From: Bacteroidota bacterium
GTDB lineage: Bacteria; Bacteroidota; Bacteroidia; Palsa-965
Direction of reading: 5' to 3'
Length of the DNA: 64,000 nucleotides
NCBI GenBank assembly: GCA_006218065.1
Contig: VBWE01000003.1
Coordinates: forward strand, 124,001 to 188,000
Shown: positions 52,279 through 60,821 of the stretch, one piece after another
How the letters are laid out: each line of letters begins with the position of its first letter
Numbering within the stretch: position 1 is the stretch's first letter
The notes under the pieces: generated by a model
The model's database searches: none
The model's input: the letters and a program-made list of their open reading frames with translations, nothing else
Told to the model about the DNA's origin: nothing
Translations under genes and position numbers: made by a program

Positions 52279-54174
52279 TCAGCCTGCGAAATATTTTTTC
52301 CACCAATATTGAAAAACGATCAGTCCCCAGGTCCGTGCGGCAGAATCGCCGGGACTGGCGGATTTTAATTGTGCGCGAAGTTGTTTCACGGCTTCCGGTT
52401 TAAAAATCGCCTGTTCCCGGATTCGTTTTTCATCGAGCAGTTCATCCGCAAGCCCGCGCAGTTCGCCGGTCAGCCAGCGGTGCAGCGGGACTTCGAAACC
52501 CTGCTTCCTGCGTGCGAAAATTTCAGCGGGAAGTAAATTCCGGAATGTACTTTTCAGTATTTTTTTCTGCTCCCGCGCATCGATTTTATATTCCGCCGGC
52601 AACTGCATGACAAAATTCACGATGCGGTGATCGAGGAACGGCGGACGCACTTCGAGCCCGTGGCACATGCTCATCCGGTCCACTTTCACAAGCATGTCGC
52701 CCGGAAGCACAAGCGTCATGTCCGCAAGCAGCACGTCGTTCAGTCCGTCGCCACGTTTAAGCAATGCGAGTATCTCGTTCCGGTGTTTTTGATATTCGCC
52801 GCTTTCCGCTTTGGAAAGATCGCCCGCGAGCATCTGCGCATCGTGCTCGGTTGCATATCCCGCCCAGCGCCAGTAACGTTCTTCCGGCGAAAGCCGCAGT
52901 CCTTCAGCAAAACGGCGCAACTGCCGGATGCGGTTCCCGCTTTTGCTGTTGCGCGAAGCCGGGAGCAGGTTCCAGAGCGCCTGCCCGTTTTTGATCAGCG
53001 TATTCCGGAAACCGCCGTTGCGCGCTAGGTATTCCGCGCGGTGCTTGTTGTAGCCGGCAAACAATTCATCCGCACCGTCGCCCGAAAGCGCAACAGTCAC
53101 GTGTCCCCTCGTTTTTTTGCTGAGCAGGTTGACCGCCAGCGCGGATGAATCGGCGAAAGGCTCGTCGGTATAATCGAGCGTTTCGAACAGGTTGTCCAGG
53201 ATATCTTTTTCGCTGATCGGGAAAACGGTATGTTCCGAACCGATATGTTTCGCCACCAGCCGGGCATGTGGTGTTTCGTCGAAATGCGGCGTGCCGGGAA
53301 AACCGATCGAGAACGTATGGAGTTTCTGCACCTGCTTCGCCGCGAGCGCCGCAATCACCGACGAGTCGATGCCGCCGCTGAGGAAAACGCCGAGCGGTAC
53401 ATCGGAAACTAAGCGAAGGCGAACCGCATCTTCGGCCAGGCGGAATAAATTTCCGCAGGCGGCTTCGTAATTGCCGGTAAAGGGTTCCTGTTTTTCGTGC
53501 AGCAGGTGCCAGGGCCCGGTTTCCATCGCGTGGTTCGGCCGTATTTCCATCCACCAGCCGGGAAGCAGCTTGTTCACGTTCCGGAGCATGGTGGTCGGCC
53601 CGGAAGGAACGTAGTTCAACTGCAGGTAAGCGAAAAGTACCGCGTTGTTCAGTTCCTTTTCGATGCCGAAGGAAAGCAGTCCCTTGATTTCCGAAGCGAA
53701 AAAAATACCGTCTTCGTTCCTCGAATAATAAAGCGGTTTTTCGCCGTACCGGTCGCGGGCGATAAAAAGTGAACGGACCGTATTGTCCCGGATCGCGAAG
53801 GCAAAAAAACCGTTCAGTTTTTTCAGCGCTTTTTTGCCCTGCAGCACATAAAGCCGCAGCAGGACTTCGGTATCGCTCTGCGTGCGGAAAATTTCACCGG
53901 CGTTTTCGAGTTCGCTGCGCAGTTCGCGGTAATTGAAAATTTCGCCGTTGAAAACGATCGTGTAACGTCCGTCGCTACTCGTAAACGGCTGCGCCGCCGC
54001 TTCGCTCGTATCGATCACGGCCAGGCGCGTATGACCAAGGCCCGTATCGCCTTCGCGGAAAATACCCCGTCCGTCGGGTCCGCGGTTTTCCAGGCTCTGC
54101 ACTGCAGCGGGAAGGCGATCGAGCATGGCCCGGCCTTTATCCGTGATGGCTATTCCGCCGCAGATGCCGCACAT
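52279..54174 (-). CDS. asnB: Glutamine-hydrolysing asparagine synthetase
   Basis: 631 residues. Ntn glutaminase: MCGICGGIAI with nucleophile Cys2, RGPDGRGIF, GLGHTRLAVID, NGEIFNYRELR. Synthetase: VPLGVFLSGGIDSSVIAAL (PP-loop SGGIDSS), TFSIGF, DYTDEPFADSSALAVNLLS, ALSGDGADELFAGYNKH. In clusters with glycosyltransferases, such enzymes often amidate sugar carboxylates rather than make asparagine; here the gene abuts a GT4 gene, so a role in polysaccharide is likely (inference). Confidence 0.95.
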   Translation of the reverse strand: MCGICGGIAITDKGRAMLDRLPAAVQSLENRGPDGRGIFREGDTGLGHTRLAVIDTSEAAAQPFTSSDGRYTIVFNGEIFNYRELRSELENAGEIFRTQSDTEVLLRLYVLQGKKALKKLNGFFAFAIRDNTVRSLFIARDRYGEKPLYYSRNEDGIFFASEIKGLLSFGIEKELNNAVLFAYLQLNYVPSGPTTMLRNVNKLLPGWWMEIRPNHAMETGPWHLLHEKQEPFTGNYEAACGNLFRLAEDAVRLRLVSDVPLGVFLSGGIDSSVIAALAAKQVQKLHTFSIGFPGTPHFDETPHARLVAKHIGSEHTVFPISEKDILDNLFETLDYTDEPFADSSALAVNLLSKKTRGHVTVALSGDGADELFAGYNKHRAEYLARNGGFRNTLIKNGQALWNLLPASRNSKSGNRIRQLRRFAEGLRLSPEERYWRWAGYATEHDAQMLAGDLSKAESGEYQKHRNEILALLKRGDGLNDVLLADMTLVLPGDMLVKVDRMSMCHGLEVRPPFLDHRIVNFVMQLPAEYKIDAREQKKILKSTFRNLLPAEIFARRKQGFEVPLHRWLTGELRGLADELLDEKRIREQAIFKPEAVKQLRAQLKSASPGDSAARTWGLIVFQYWWKKYFAG

Positions 54175-54180
54175 GAAAAA

Positions 54181-54561
54181 TCAGTTTTTTATCGCGATCA
54201 TGGAAATTTCCACGGCAACATCCAGCGGAAGCCGCGATACTTCAACGGTTTCGCGCGCAGGATAGTCACCGGTAAAATACGATCCGTACACGGCATTGAC
54301 TTTTGAAAAATTGTTGAGGTCGGTGAGGAAGATGGTCGTTTTCACCACGTCGGAAAACTGCATGCCCGCATCGGCGAGAATACCTTCCAGGTTTTTCATC
54401 ACGCGGGTGGTTTCCGCTTCAATGCTCTCGTTGTGGATGTTGCCGGTAACCGGATCTTTGCCGACCTGGCCGGAAATGAAAAGCATGTTATTGACGAGTA
54501 CGCCGTGGCTGTAAGGGCCGATGGGCGCGGGGGCGTTTGACGAAGTGATGATTTTTTTCAT
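54181..54561 (-). CDS. RidA family enamine/imine deaminase
   Basis: 126 residues, full length. Family motifs: PAPIGPYSHGVLVNNMLFISGQVGKDP, EAETTRVMKNLEGILADAGM, VVKTTIFLTDLNNFSKVNAVYGSYF and PARETVEVSRLPLDVAVEISMIA, with the active-site Arg in PARETV. It hydrolyses reactive 2-aminoacrylate and related enamines formed by PLP enzymes. It lies six bases before asnB and may have its own promoter (TATCTTTA on the minus strand at 54586-54579). Confidence 0.95.
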   Translation of the reverse strand: MKKIITSSNAPAPIGPYSHGVLVNNMLFISGQVGKDPVTGNIHNESIEAETTRVMKNLEGILADAGMQFSDVVKTTIFLTDLNNFSKVNAVYGSYFTGDYPARETVEVSRLPLDVAVEISMIAIKN

Positions 54562-54594
54562 GGTTCTTTGTTTGGTCGGTAAAGATACTTCGAT

Positions 54595-56127
54595 TCACTT
54601 TTGCACCGGCGCGGATTTTTCGGCGGACAGTTTGGCGATGTTTTTCCCGGTGAGGTGCGTTTCGATCCAAAGATCGTAAGCAAAATCACCGAACCGGCGA
54701 ACAAGCAGCGGATCTTTTTTCATTTCGGTGCATTCATCGCGAAGCAGGAGAAACTGGGAAACCTGTTCTTTCGCTGTGAGCTTGCTGATGCGCAGGAGAT
54801 AGAGAATGATGGTTTCTTCCAGCCTGGAATACGTGTTGTAGCGATACATCATTTTTTCGTTGCCGACCAGGCGCGAGTGCAGCAGGTCGGTATTGTCCAG
54901 CTCGAAATGGATCAGCAGTTCGATCAGCAGGATATTTTCGATCATGTATTTCGCCATGTGGTCGAAATCATAATTCACCAGCTTGTTTAACCATTTCAGT
55001 GCCGGTTTGAAACGGCCGGTGTTGAAATAATGGCACATGATGTTATAAGGAATCAGCGTTTTCCCGAAATGCGAAAGCGAATGATCGTGCTCCGCGAGAA
55101 ATTTCTCCATGACCGGGACCAGCGTATCCGTATGGTCGTATCGTCCGAAAGCGATATTCTGCGTCAGCCTCGAAACATTCACGCGTTCCTCCATCAGGAT
55201 GCGTTCGCTTTTGTTTTTGGCCGGGTAGGCCAGCACGCGCCGGCTGAGCGGATCGAGCCGTTTCATATCGCCTTTGAGTGACAAAAGCATGGACGCGTTA
55301 TTATAAAGATTGACTAAGCTGTTTGTTCCCCCGCTCAGTTTCGCGGTATCGGCCGAAAGCGCGAGATCGAGCGCTTCCAGCGCATAATCGAGCGCAGGAT
55401 CCAGCTGATCCATATACCGGTGATACAAAGTCAGCGTGCCGAGCCGGAGTATGGCCGTTTCCGATGTGGCGAAAAGCGGGAGTTTCCGGCGAAGTTCATT
55501 CCCGATGGTTTTTAAATCCAGTTCCTGCTTTTTGCTGAGCGTGGATGCCGACTGCCTGCTGACGAGAAAAATAAGCTGCATGGAAATTTTCCGGTAATGC
55601 AGGTATAGTTCGTGCTGCTGCAGCGCTTTGTTCTGCCTGACCAATTCTTTCTCCAGGAGCTCGCCGAAAAGTTCCGGGTCGCTGAGCCGGATGGTGATTT
55701 TTTCGATGAGTTGTCCCGCCTGCAGCACGAGCAGCGGCCGCCCGGACTGTTCAGCGAGGATGGAAAGTTTGCGTACCCGTTTCAGCGCGGCATCGTAATG
55801 ACCTTTCGCGAACAGCACGTCGGCATGCGCCAGCCGGCGCTGGAAATCGTAGTGAAAATCTTCGTGCTCGTATTTCCGTACAAGCACTTCCAGCAACTGT
55901 TCCGTGAGGTATGCTTTGGTAACGTGCGGCTGGTTGCCGAGAGACTGGTGGGCAAGGGCCTGTTTTACTTTTTTCGCATCGTAATCGCGCAGTCCGTCGA
56001 AAAAATCGAAAAGCCGGAGATACTTTTTGCCGTCTTTCGGGGAATATTTTTTCGCCTGGATCTTGAACGCGCGTTTTTCTTCGGCGTTCATCGAACGGAT
56101 CAGTTCATATAAGGAGTCGGCAGGCAT
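54595..56127 (-). CDS. Conserved helical protein, paralog of 13128-14642
   Basis: 510 residues (MPADSLYELIRSMNAEEKRAFKI). No signal peptide; all alpha-helical with TPR-like pairs (AHADVLFAKGHYDAALKRVRKLS, LDPALDYALEALDLALSADTAK, FNTGRFKPALKWLNKLVNY). The N-terminal 60 residues match the protein at 13128-14642 in spacing and key residues (YELIRSM/FELIRSL, RLFDFFDGLRDYDAKKVKQAL / RLFDAIDRQKKYDEAALKKKL). The family is not named; a scaffold or regulatory role is a guess. It sits 33 bases upstream of ridA and may lead that transcript. Confidence 0.75.
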   Translation of the reverse strand: MPADSLYELIRSMNAEEKRAFKIQAKKYSPKDGKKYLRLFDFFDGLRDYDAKKVKQALAHQSLGNQPHVTKAYLTEQLLEVLVRKYEHEDFHYDFQRRLAHADVLFAKGHYDAALKRVRKLSILAEQSGRPLLVLQAGQLIEKITIRLSDPELFGELLEKELVRQNKALQQHELYLHYRKISMQLIFLVSRQSASTLSKKQELDLKTIGNELRRKLPLFATSETAILRLGTLTLYHRYMDQLDPALDYALEALDLALSADTAKLSGGTNSLVNLYNNASMLLSLKGDMKRLDPLSRRVLAYPAKNKSERILMEERVNVSRLTQNIAFGRYDHTDTLVPVMEKFLAEHDHSLSHFGKTLIPYNIMCHYFNTGRFKPALKWLNKLVNYDFDHMAKYMIENILLIELLIHFELDNTDLLHSRLVGNEKMMYRYNTYSRLEETIILYLLRISKLTAKEQVSQFLLLRDECTEMKKDPLLVRRFGDFAYDLWIETHLTGKNIAKLSAEKSAPVQK

Positions 56128-56152
56128 AATGCGAACTAAAGTAACAAATACC

Positions 56153-56201
56153 GACTTTCAAACAGCAACTCTCAAAAGCCAACCCTCAAAAGCCAACCCT
56201 C
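56153..56201. repeat. Left arm of the repeat flanking the Mrr island
   Basis: Two perfect 14-bp units CTCAAAAGCCAACC (56171-56184, 56185-56198), i.e. paired heptamers. CAACTC...CCCTC (56166-56187) is the inverse of 57392-57413 with 17 of 22 matches, all differences being transitions. Confidence 0.7.
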
Positions 56202-56212
56202 TATCCATGACG

Positions 56213-56229
56213 TTGACAGGCTTAGCCAC
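56213..56229 (+). repeat. Left copy of a short direct repeat flanking the Mrr gene
   Basis: TTGACAGGCTTAGCC here against CTGACAGGTTAGTCC at about 57309-57323: one gap and few mismatches. Also AGCCACC (56225-56231) is the inverse of GGTGGCT (57303-57309). Possible insertion footprint. Confidence 0.4.
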
Positions 56230-56308
56230 CATGGTACCGTGCTATTAATAATCGTTTACAAATGTTTGTTGCCAAATAGTTTACTTGAAGATCAACAAAA
56301 TTAGAGAC

Positions 56309-56339
56309 TTTGCTTTATTAGTTTGGAATTGTAAATTTG
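56309..56339 (+). promoter_or_regulatory. Promoter of the Mrr-like gene
   Basis: TTTG at 56309-56312, spacer 19, TAAATTTG at 56332-56339. The in-frame ATG at 56285 lies upstream of it, so ATG 56384 is the start. Confidence 0.75.
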
Positions 56340-56383
56340 ATGGGATAGTGCTTATGCACAAGCCATACGCAATAATTAAAATT

Positions 56384-57229
56384 ATGAAAGGACCTCAATT
56401 TTTGACATACATGAACCCTCTCCTCGATACTCTCAAGGAAAATGGAGGTTCAGGCAATGTTGGCGACATTATTGATAAGGTAATACAGAGACTAAAACTT
56501 ACAGAGGACGCAGTTTCAAAAACCCTTCCCTCGGGAGGTTCGCGGGTGAAAAATAGAATTCAGTGGGCTAGATTTTATCTTAGCAAGGCTGGATTAATTG
56601 AGAGTGGCAGACATGGTGTTTGGCAACTGACAAAAAAAGGTTTTGAGTCTCATATGTCTGATGACGAGGTTTATACCCTTTTCAGAAATGTACATAAACA
56701 ATTTAAACAAGGATCCTCACAAAAGTCTAAGTCAAAAGAGGACAAAATAGATGATGAAGTAGTTGAAGACGAAGCACACGCAATTCAGTTGATAGAAATA
56801 CTAAAAAATCTATCTGCATCAGGGTTTGAAAAAATATGTAAACGCTTCTTGACTGAAATTGGAATACATGATATTGTGATTACTGGCGGTAGTAACGATC
56901 AAGGAATAGACGGAATAGGAATTATTAAACTAAATGATGTTGTTAATTTCAACATTGTGTTCCAATGCAAAAGATATAAAGATAGCGTGGCCCCACATCA
57001 CGTGCGAGATTTTCGTGGTGCAATGCAAGGAAGAGCAGACAAAGGCTTGATTTTGACAACTGGCAGATTTACTAATGAATCAAAAAGAGAAGCTTCCCGT
57101 GATGGAGTTCCTCCTATTGAACTAATAGACGGAGAAAGATTAATATCCCTATTTGAAAAGTATGAAATTGGAATGAAACCAGTGACTATTTATGAGATTG
57201 ACTCGGAGTTCTTTAAGAATTTTAAATAA
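56384..57229 (+). CDS. Mrr-like restriction endonuclease
   Basis: 281 residues from ATG 56384 (MKGPQFLTYMNPLLDTLKENGG). The N-terminal winged helix (Mrr_N type) contains RVKNRIQWARFYLSKAGLIES and GVWQLTKKGFE. A charged linker follows, then the Mrr catalytic domain: GFEKICKRFLTEIGI, GGSNDQGIDGIGII (catalytic Asp) and VFQCKRYKDSVAP (Q-x-K), then RADKGLILTTGRFTNESKREA. Type IV enzymes of this class cut modified DNA. Base composition is much richer in A and T than the neighbours, and codon use differs (many AAA, ATT, GAA). No methylase gene is present. It looks horizontally acquired. Confidence 0.92.
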   Translation: MKGPQFLTYMNPLLDTLKENGGSGNVGDIIDKVIQRLKLTEDAVSKTLPSGGSRVKNRIQWARFYLSKAGLIESGRHGVWQLTKKGFESHMSDDEVYTLFRNVHKQFKQGSSQKSKSKEDKIDDEVVEDEAHAIQLIEILKNLSASGFEKICKRFLTEIGIHDIVITGGSNDQGIDGIGIIKLNDVVNFNIVFQCKRYKDSVAPHHVRDFRGAMQGRADKGLILTTGRFTNESKREASRDGVPPIELIDGERLISLFEKYEIGMKPVTIYEIDSEFFKNFK

Positions 57230-57391
57230 TGTGTATAACAATGACTTCCCAAAAGCGGGACGAAAGTTGTGGCAGAAATTTTTAATAATTAATAAATATC
57301 AGTGGTGGCTGACAGGTTAGTCCTCCGAAATCCCCTCACTACGCTAAACCCCGAAACCGTTATAGTGAAGTAATTGGAATCGTTGCTGCTT

Positions 57392-57430
57392 GGAGATTGG
57401 TTTTTGGGAGTTGTTTTTTGGTATTTGAAA
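57392..57430. repeat. Right arm of the repeat flanking the Mrr island
   Basis: Heptamer run: TTGGAGA, TTGGTTT, TTGGGAG, TTGTTTT, TTGGTAT, TTGAAAA (from 57391). GGAGATTGG...GAGTTG (57392-57413) is the inverse of 56166-56187. Confidence 0.7.
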
Positions 57431-57448
57431 ATTCAGGATTTACTTTTA
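57417..57448 (+). promoter_or_regulatory. Promoter of the GNAT gene
   Basis: TTTG at 57417-57420, spacer 20, TACTTTTA at 57441-57448, only four bases before ATG 57453. The -33 element lies inside the heptamer arm. A leaderless mRNA is likely. Confidence 0.5.
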
Positions 57449-57452
57449 CCTC

Positions 57453-57944
57453 ATGACCGATATCAAACTGGATAAAGCAGGCAGAAACGACGCGGATATT
57501 ATTTCGGAACTGGCCCGGCGGATCTGGAACGATCATTACCTGCCTATTATCGGGCAGGACCAGGTGAATTATATGCTTGCGCTGATGTATTCACCCGCGG
57601 CGCTGCACCAGCAGATGGAAGACGGGCACGTGTTTTTCCTCGTTCGCGAAAAAGAAAAACCGGTCGGGTATATTTCACTGAGCACAAAAGAGAGCAGCCG
57701 GTATTTCCTGCATAAATTTTACATCGAAACGAACGATCAGCGGAAAGGGATCGGGACGGACGTGTTTCACAAAACAACCGCGCTGTTTCCCGGCATGCGC
57801 GAGATGCGGCTTACGGTGAACCGGAAAAATTTCAAATCCGTTAATTTCTATTTCAAGCTGGGATTCCGGATAGAAGAAGTGAAGGATTTCGATATCGGCG
57901 GCGGTTACCTGATGGAGGATTTCATCATGGTGAAGTATTTTTAA
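57453..57944 (+). CDS. GNAT family N-acetyltransferase
   Basis: 163 residues. The acetyl-CoA binding motif is FYIETNDQRKGIGTDVFHKTTALF (R-x-x-G-x-G/A: QRKGIG). Strand beta-4 is KPVGYISLSTKESSRYFLHKFYI, and LTVNRKNFKSVNFYFKLGFRIEE is the usual GNAT end (N-x-x-S/A-x-x-F/Y-x-x-x-GF). It transfers an acetyl group to an amine; the substrate is unknown. It ends four bases into the convergent DUF5916 gene's stop (shared TTAA). Composition is back to the local average, so it is not part of the Mrr island. Confidence 0.9.
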   Translation: MTDIKLDKAGRNDADIISELARRIWNDHYLPIIGQDQVNYMLALMYSPAALHQQMEDGHVFFLVREKEKPVGYISLSTKESSRYFLHKFYIETNDQRKGIGTDVFHKTTALFPGMREMRLTVNRKNFKSVNFYFKLGFRIEEVKDFDIGGGYLMEDFIMVKYF

Positions 57945-60348
57945 TTTTTCTTTCTCCCCAGCGCTTTCTTGATATACAGGTAATCGAGGTAGTACAGCAC
58001 GCGAACCGAGATGGAATTGTACTGCGGAGCCTGGACGGTACCGCTCAGGTTGTGGATGAAATTGTAATCGATCTGCGGATCTTCTTTCAGGATATTCTGT
58101 TTCCAGGCGATGCTGAGCGTGCTGCCCGGTGCGAATATCCATTTGTAAACCATGTCGATATTGAACGAGTTGAAACTGAAGTCGTGGTTACCGGCATAGT
58201 TGATGTAATCGTGCAGGTTCCCGTCTTCCTGCAAAACGTAATAACCGAGGTAATGCCCGGTAGCCCAGTAATGGCGACCATTTACGGAAAGCGACATATC
58301 GCGCATAAAAACGTATGATGCCGAAAGCGTATTGGTAATGTTCTGGATCACGCGGCGGCCGAAAACAATGGTTCCGTCGTTTTCGGTGTTCACCCAGCCG
58401 CGGTCGCCATAGTCGCGGTGAAAATCCGGTCCGTAGGTTAACGTAAACCGGTTTCCCGCACGCCAGTTCGTGAATATACTTGCCCCGCCCCAGGGGTTGC
58501 GCGGGATAGTCCCGGGAATTTCATTGGTAATACCACCGTAGTAGTTGAAATTAAAACTGACTTTTTTATTCGAGTTGGTATTGAAGCCGCCGAAAATATT
58601 CGTGAAACCGGTGCGTACATAAACACGGCCCGGCGTTCGCGGTTCATAATAATCGCGTTCATCAACCGGTGCAATATAGGTTCCGATATATGTATTGCTG
58701 AAGTTTTTGAACATGCCCCACGAAAACAGGTTGATGCCGAACTGGTTCCGCTCACCGGTCAGAATATTGTTCTGATAATTCATGCTCAGTTCCACGTTGC
58801 CCTGCAGCAGCTTTTTCCAAGGTTTGAAGAGATAATAGGCAACCCAGGGTTCTCATTGCGGTTTATGCCGTACTGCCATTTGCCGCTGTTTTTGGCCAGG
58901 CGGATGTTATATTTATAACCGAGCGTGGAATTGAATTGCGCCTGCAGCGTATCGATCGGTTCAAGGATGTTGCTGACCGCGCCGGAAGCGTTGATGTTCC
59001 AGGTATTTTTCTTGTTGTTGATGGACAGCCCTGCACCGGTAACGTTGGAATGATTGTATCCGCCCGCACGGATCACGTTGGTATTGATCAGGTAAGCCGA
59101 CGAACCGTTTTTCATCTGCTTGTCCATCACGAAAATATTGTAGTTCGAACGCGGTTCGGTCAGGATGTTGCGTTCTTCACCTGTCAGCGTATCCTGGGCA
59201 ACAGCATACGTATTGTCCACGATAGCATTCAGGATACCCAGCCCGAGCCCGTTGGCTGTTCTTCCCGACATTTTTGTGGCATTGAGCAGTTTAGCGCGTG
59301 ACGGATTCCGTACCAGTTTTTCATCGGTATTCAGCATATAAGGTGCATCATAAAAAAGCGAAGGTGCTTTCCCGATCCGCCGCGAATAAAAAAGATCGCC
59401 GCGGCTGAACAGGTCGGTGCCTTCCAGGAAGAACGGCCTTTTATCTTCCAGCTGCACTTCGAATGCGCGGAGATTTTTTACCACGGCATCACTTTGCACC
59501 TGGCTGAAATCGGGCAGGAGCGTGGCGTCAATGGTAAAGCTTTCGTTGATACCGTATTTCAGGTCGAGGCCGCCGCTGAAACTGGCCGAGCCTTTTGTTT
59601 CACCCGCTGCGCCGTCTTTGTCCCAGATTCCCGTGGCGTATGGCGTAAGGGAAAGCCGGACCGGTACATCCACCCCGGTAATGCCTTTCAGGATGCCCCA
59701 GTATTTCTGCCCGTTCTGCGCTTCGCGCGGAGTAATGGCCCACTGGTCGAACTCCTGTGCGCGCTGGATATTGCGGGTGATCTGCAGTCCCCATTCCTGC
59801 TCTTTCTGCGCGGGAAAACGGATGGCGGAATAGGGGATGGCGATTTCCACGCTCCAGCCGTTGGGCAGCATTTTTACAGCGCTTTTCCAGACGGCATCGT
59901 AATTATAGTCCGAGAAACGGGAATCGCTCTGAACGCCGGAAGCGGTAACGGTAAAGTCATACGCATCCTGCTGGGTATTATATGTATCGAAAACGACACG
60001 GAAATTATCCGCGGTAAGGTAACCGTCGCGCACGCCGAGCTGTTTCATAATACTGTCGGGCTGGGTATCGTAAAGCATCCCCGAGATATAGATGGCCGTA
60101 TTGTCGTACATGATCCGCGCTTCGGTTTTCTGCGAAACGGCGGCATACTGGATCGGGGAACTTTGCCGGAAAGAGGAGGTGACTTCGGCCTGCTGCCAGT
60201 CGGCTTCGTCCAGGATCCCGTCGATTCGCGGGGCCTGGGTAACACGGTGAGCCTGTAATATCTTCCGGACGATCGTGTCGGCGGAGTTCTGCTGGGCATG
60301 ACAAATACCGGCCAGGCTGAAGAGGAAGAGGAAAAAACCGTGTTTCAT
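57941..60348 (-). pseudogene. Disrupted DUF5916 exported protein
   Basis: Start ATG 60348 (signal peptide MKHGFFLFLFSLAGICHAQ). The N-terminal part is a CBM9-like domain (APRIDGILDEADWQQAE, VVFDTYNTQQDAYDFTV, EIAIPYSAIRFP) followed by the DUF5916 barrel start (LTPYATGIWD, TLLPDFSQVQSD, RPFFLEGTDLF). The frame stops at 58786 after KSCCRATWN. A second frame continues EPWVAYYLFKPWKKLLQGN...MNYQNN to YIKKALGRKKN at 57941. The frames meet near 58848-58858. The segment that normally links them in DUF5916 proteins looks about 20 residues short, so a small deletion is more likely than one wrong base. Probably an inactive outer membrane barrel protein. Confidence 0.8.
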
Positions 60349-60372
60349 AGAGAGTGGAGGGTGACGCTGGTT

Positions 60373-60380
60373 CAAAAGTA
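60373..60380 (-). promoter_or_regulatory. -7 element TACTTTTG of the DUF5916 gene
   Basis: Minus-strand TACTTTTG matches TAnnTTTG, 25 bases before ATG 60348. Confidence 0.55.
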
Positions 60381-60560
60381 CGTGGTGAGCGGTGGAAATG
60401 TCTTGTTTTTTAGATGGCAGGTTGTTAATTGTTGTGAACGGTTTTATAACAAGTTGTTAAGTAGATGACTGAAGGGTAAAAAAGTTACCGTTTGTTGCAG
60501 ATTATATTGGTCATCCGGAGCCGCCGGTTTTGGATAACGCCCATATTGCAAAGAGGTGAA

Positions 60561-60671
60561 TATCCCTTCGGGACAGTTGAAATAAAAACGCCCAATGCCA
60601 AACGCTCAATAATAAGGTTCATCGGATAGATTAATTGTTCATTGAGCGTTGAGCGTTTGGTATTGGGCGTT
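60561..60671. repeat. TATCCC hairpin plus heptamer inverted repeat in a divergent gap
   Basis: TATCCCTTCGGGA (60561-60573), then a 23-bp stem 60587-60609 / 60649-60671 with one G-T pair. Heptamers on the right arm: TTGAGCG, TTGAGCG, TTTGGTA, TTGGGCG. It lies in the 470-bp gap between divergent genes, upstream of the sucC promoter; the rest of the gap shows no gene. Confidence 0.85.
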
Positions 60672-60787
60672 ATGCCGGCTTCGGAAAACCATAATACTAC
60701 GGCCGGATTAAAGACACATATCAGCCTCCCGGAAAGTCATTTCTCCCAAAATATCAACAGGCAGCTATCCAAGGCAAATTCCTTGTA

Positions 60788-60795
60788 TTTTTGAG
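60788..60795 (+). promoter_or_regulatory. -7 element TATTTTTG of sucC
   Basis: Exact TAnnTTTG match, 26 bases before ATG 60822. Confidence 0.6.
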
Positions 60796-60821
60796 CCCCG
60801 GCACCTAAAAAACACGTCGAT

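Larger units (their letters stand above)
57230..57452. other. AT-rich downstream flank of the Mrr gene
   Basis: No gene. Contains CCCAAAAGCGGGA at about 57248-57260, the direct repeat copy at about 57309-57323, and the heptamer arm below. Confidence 0.4.
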
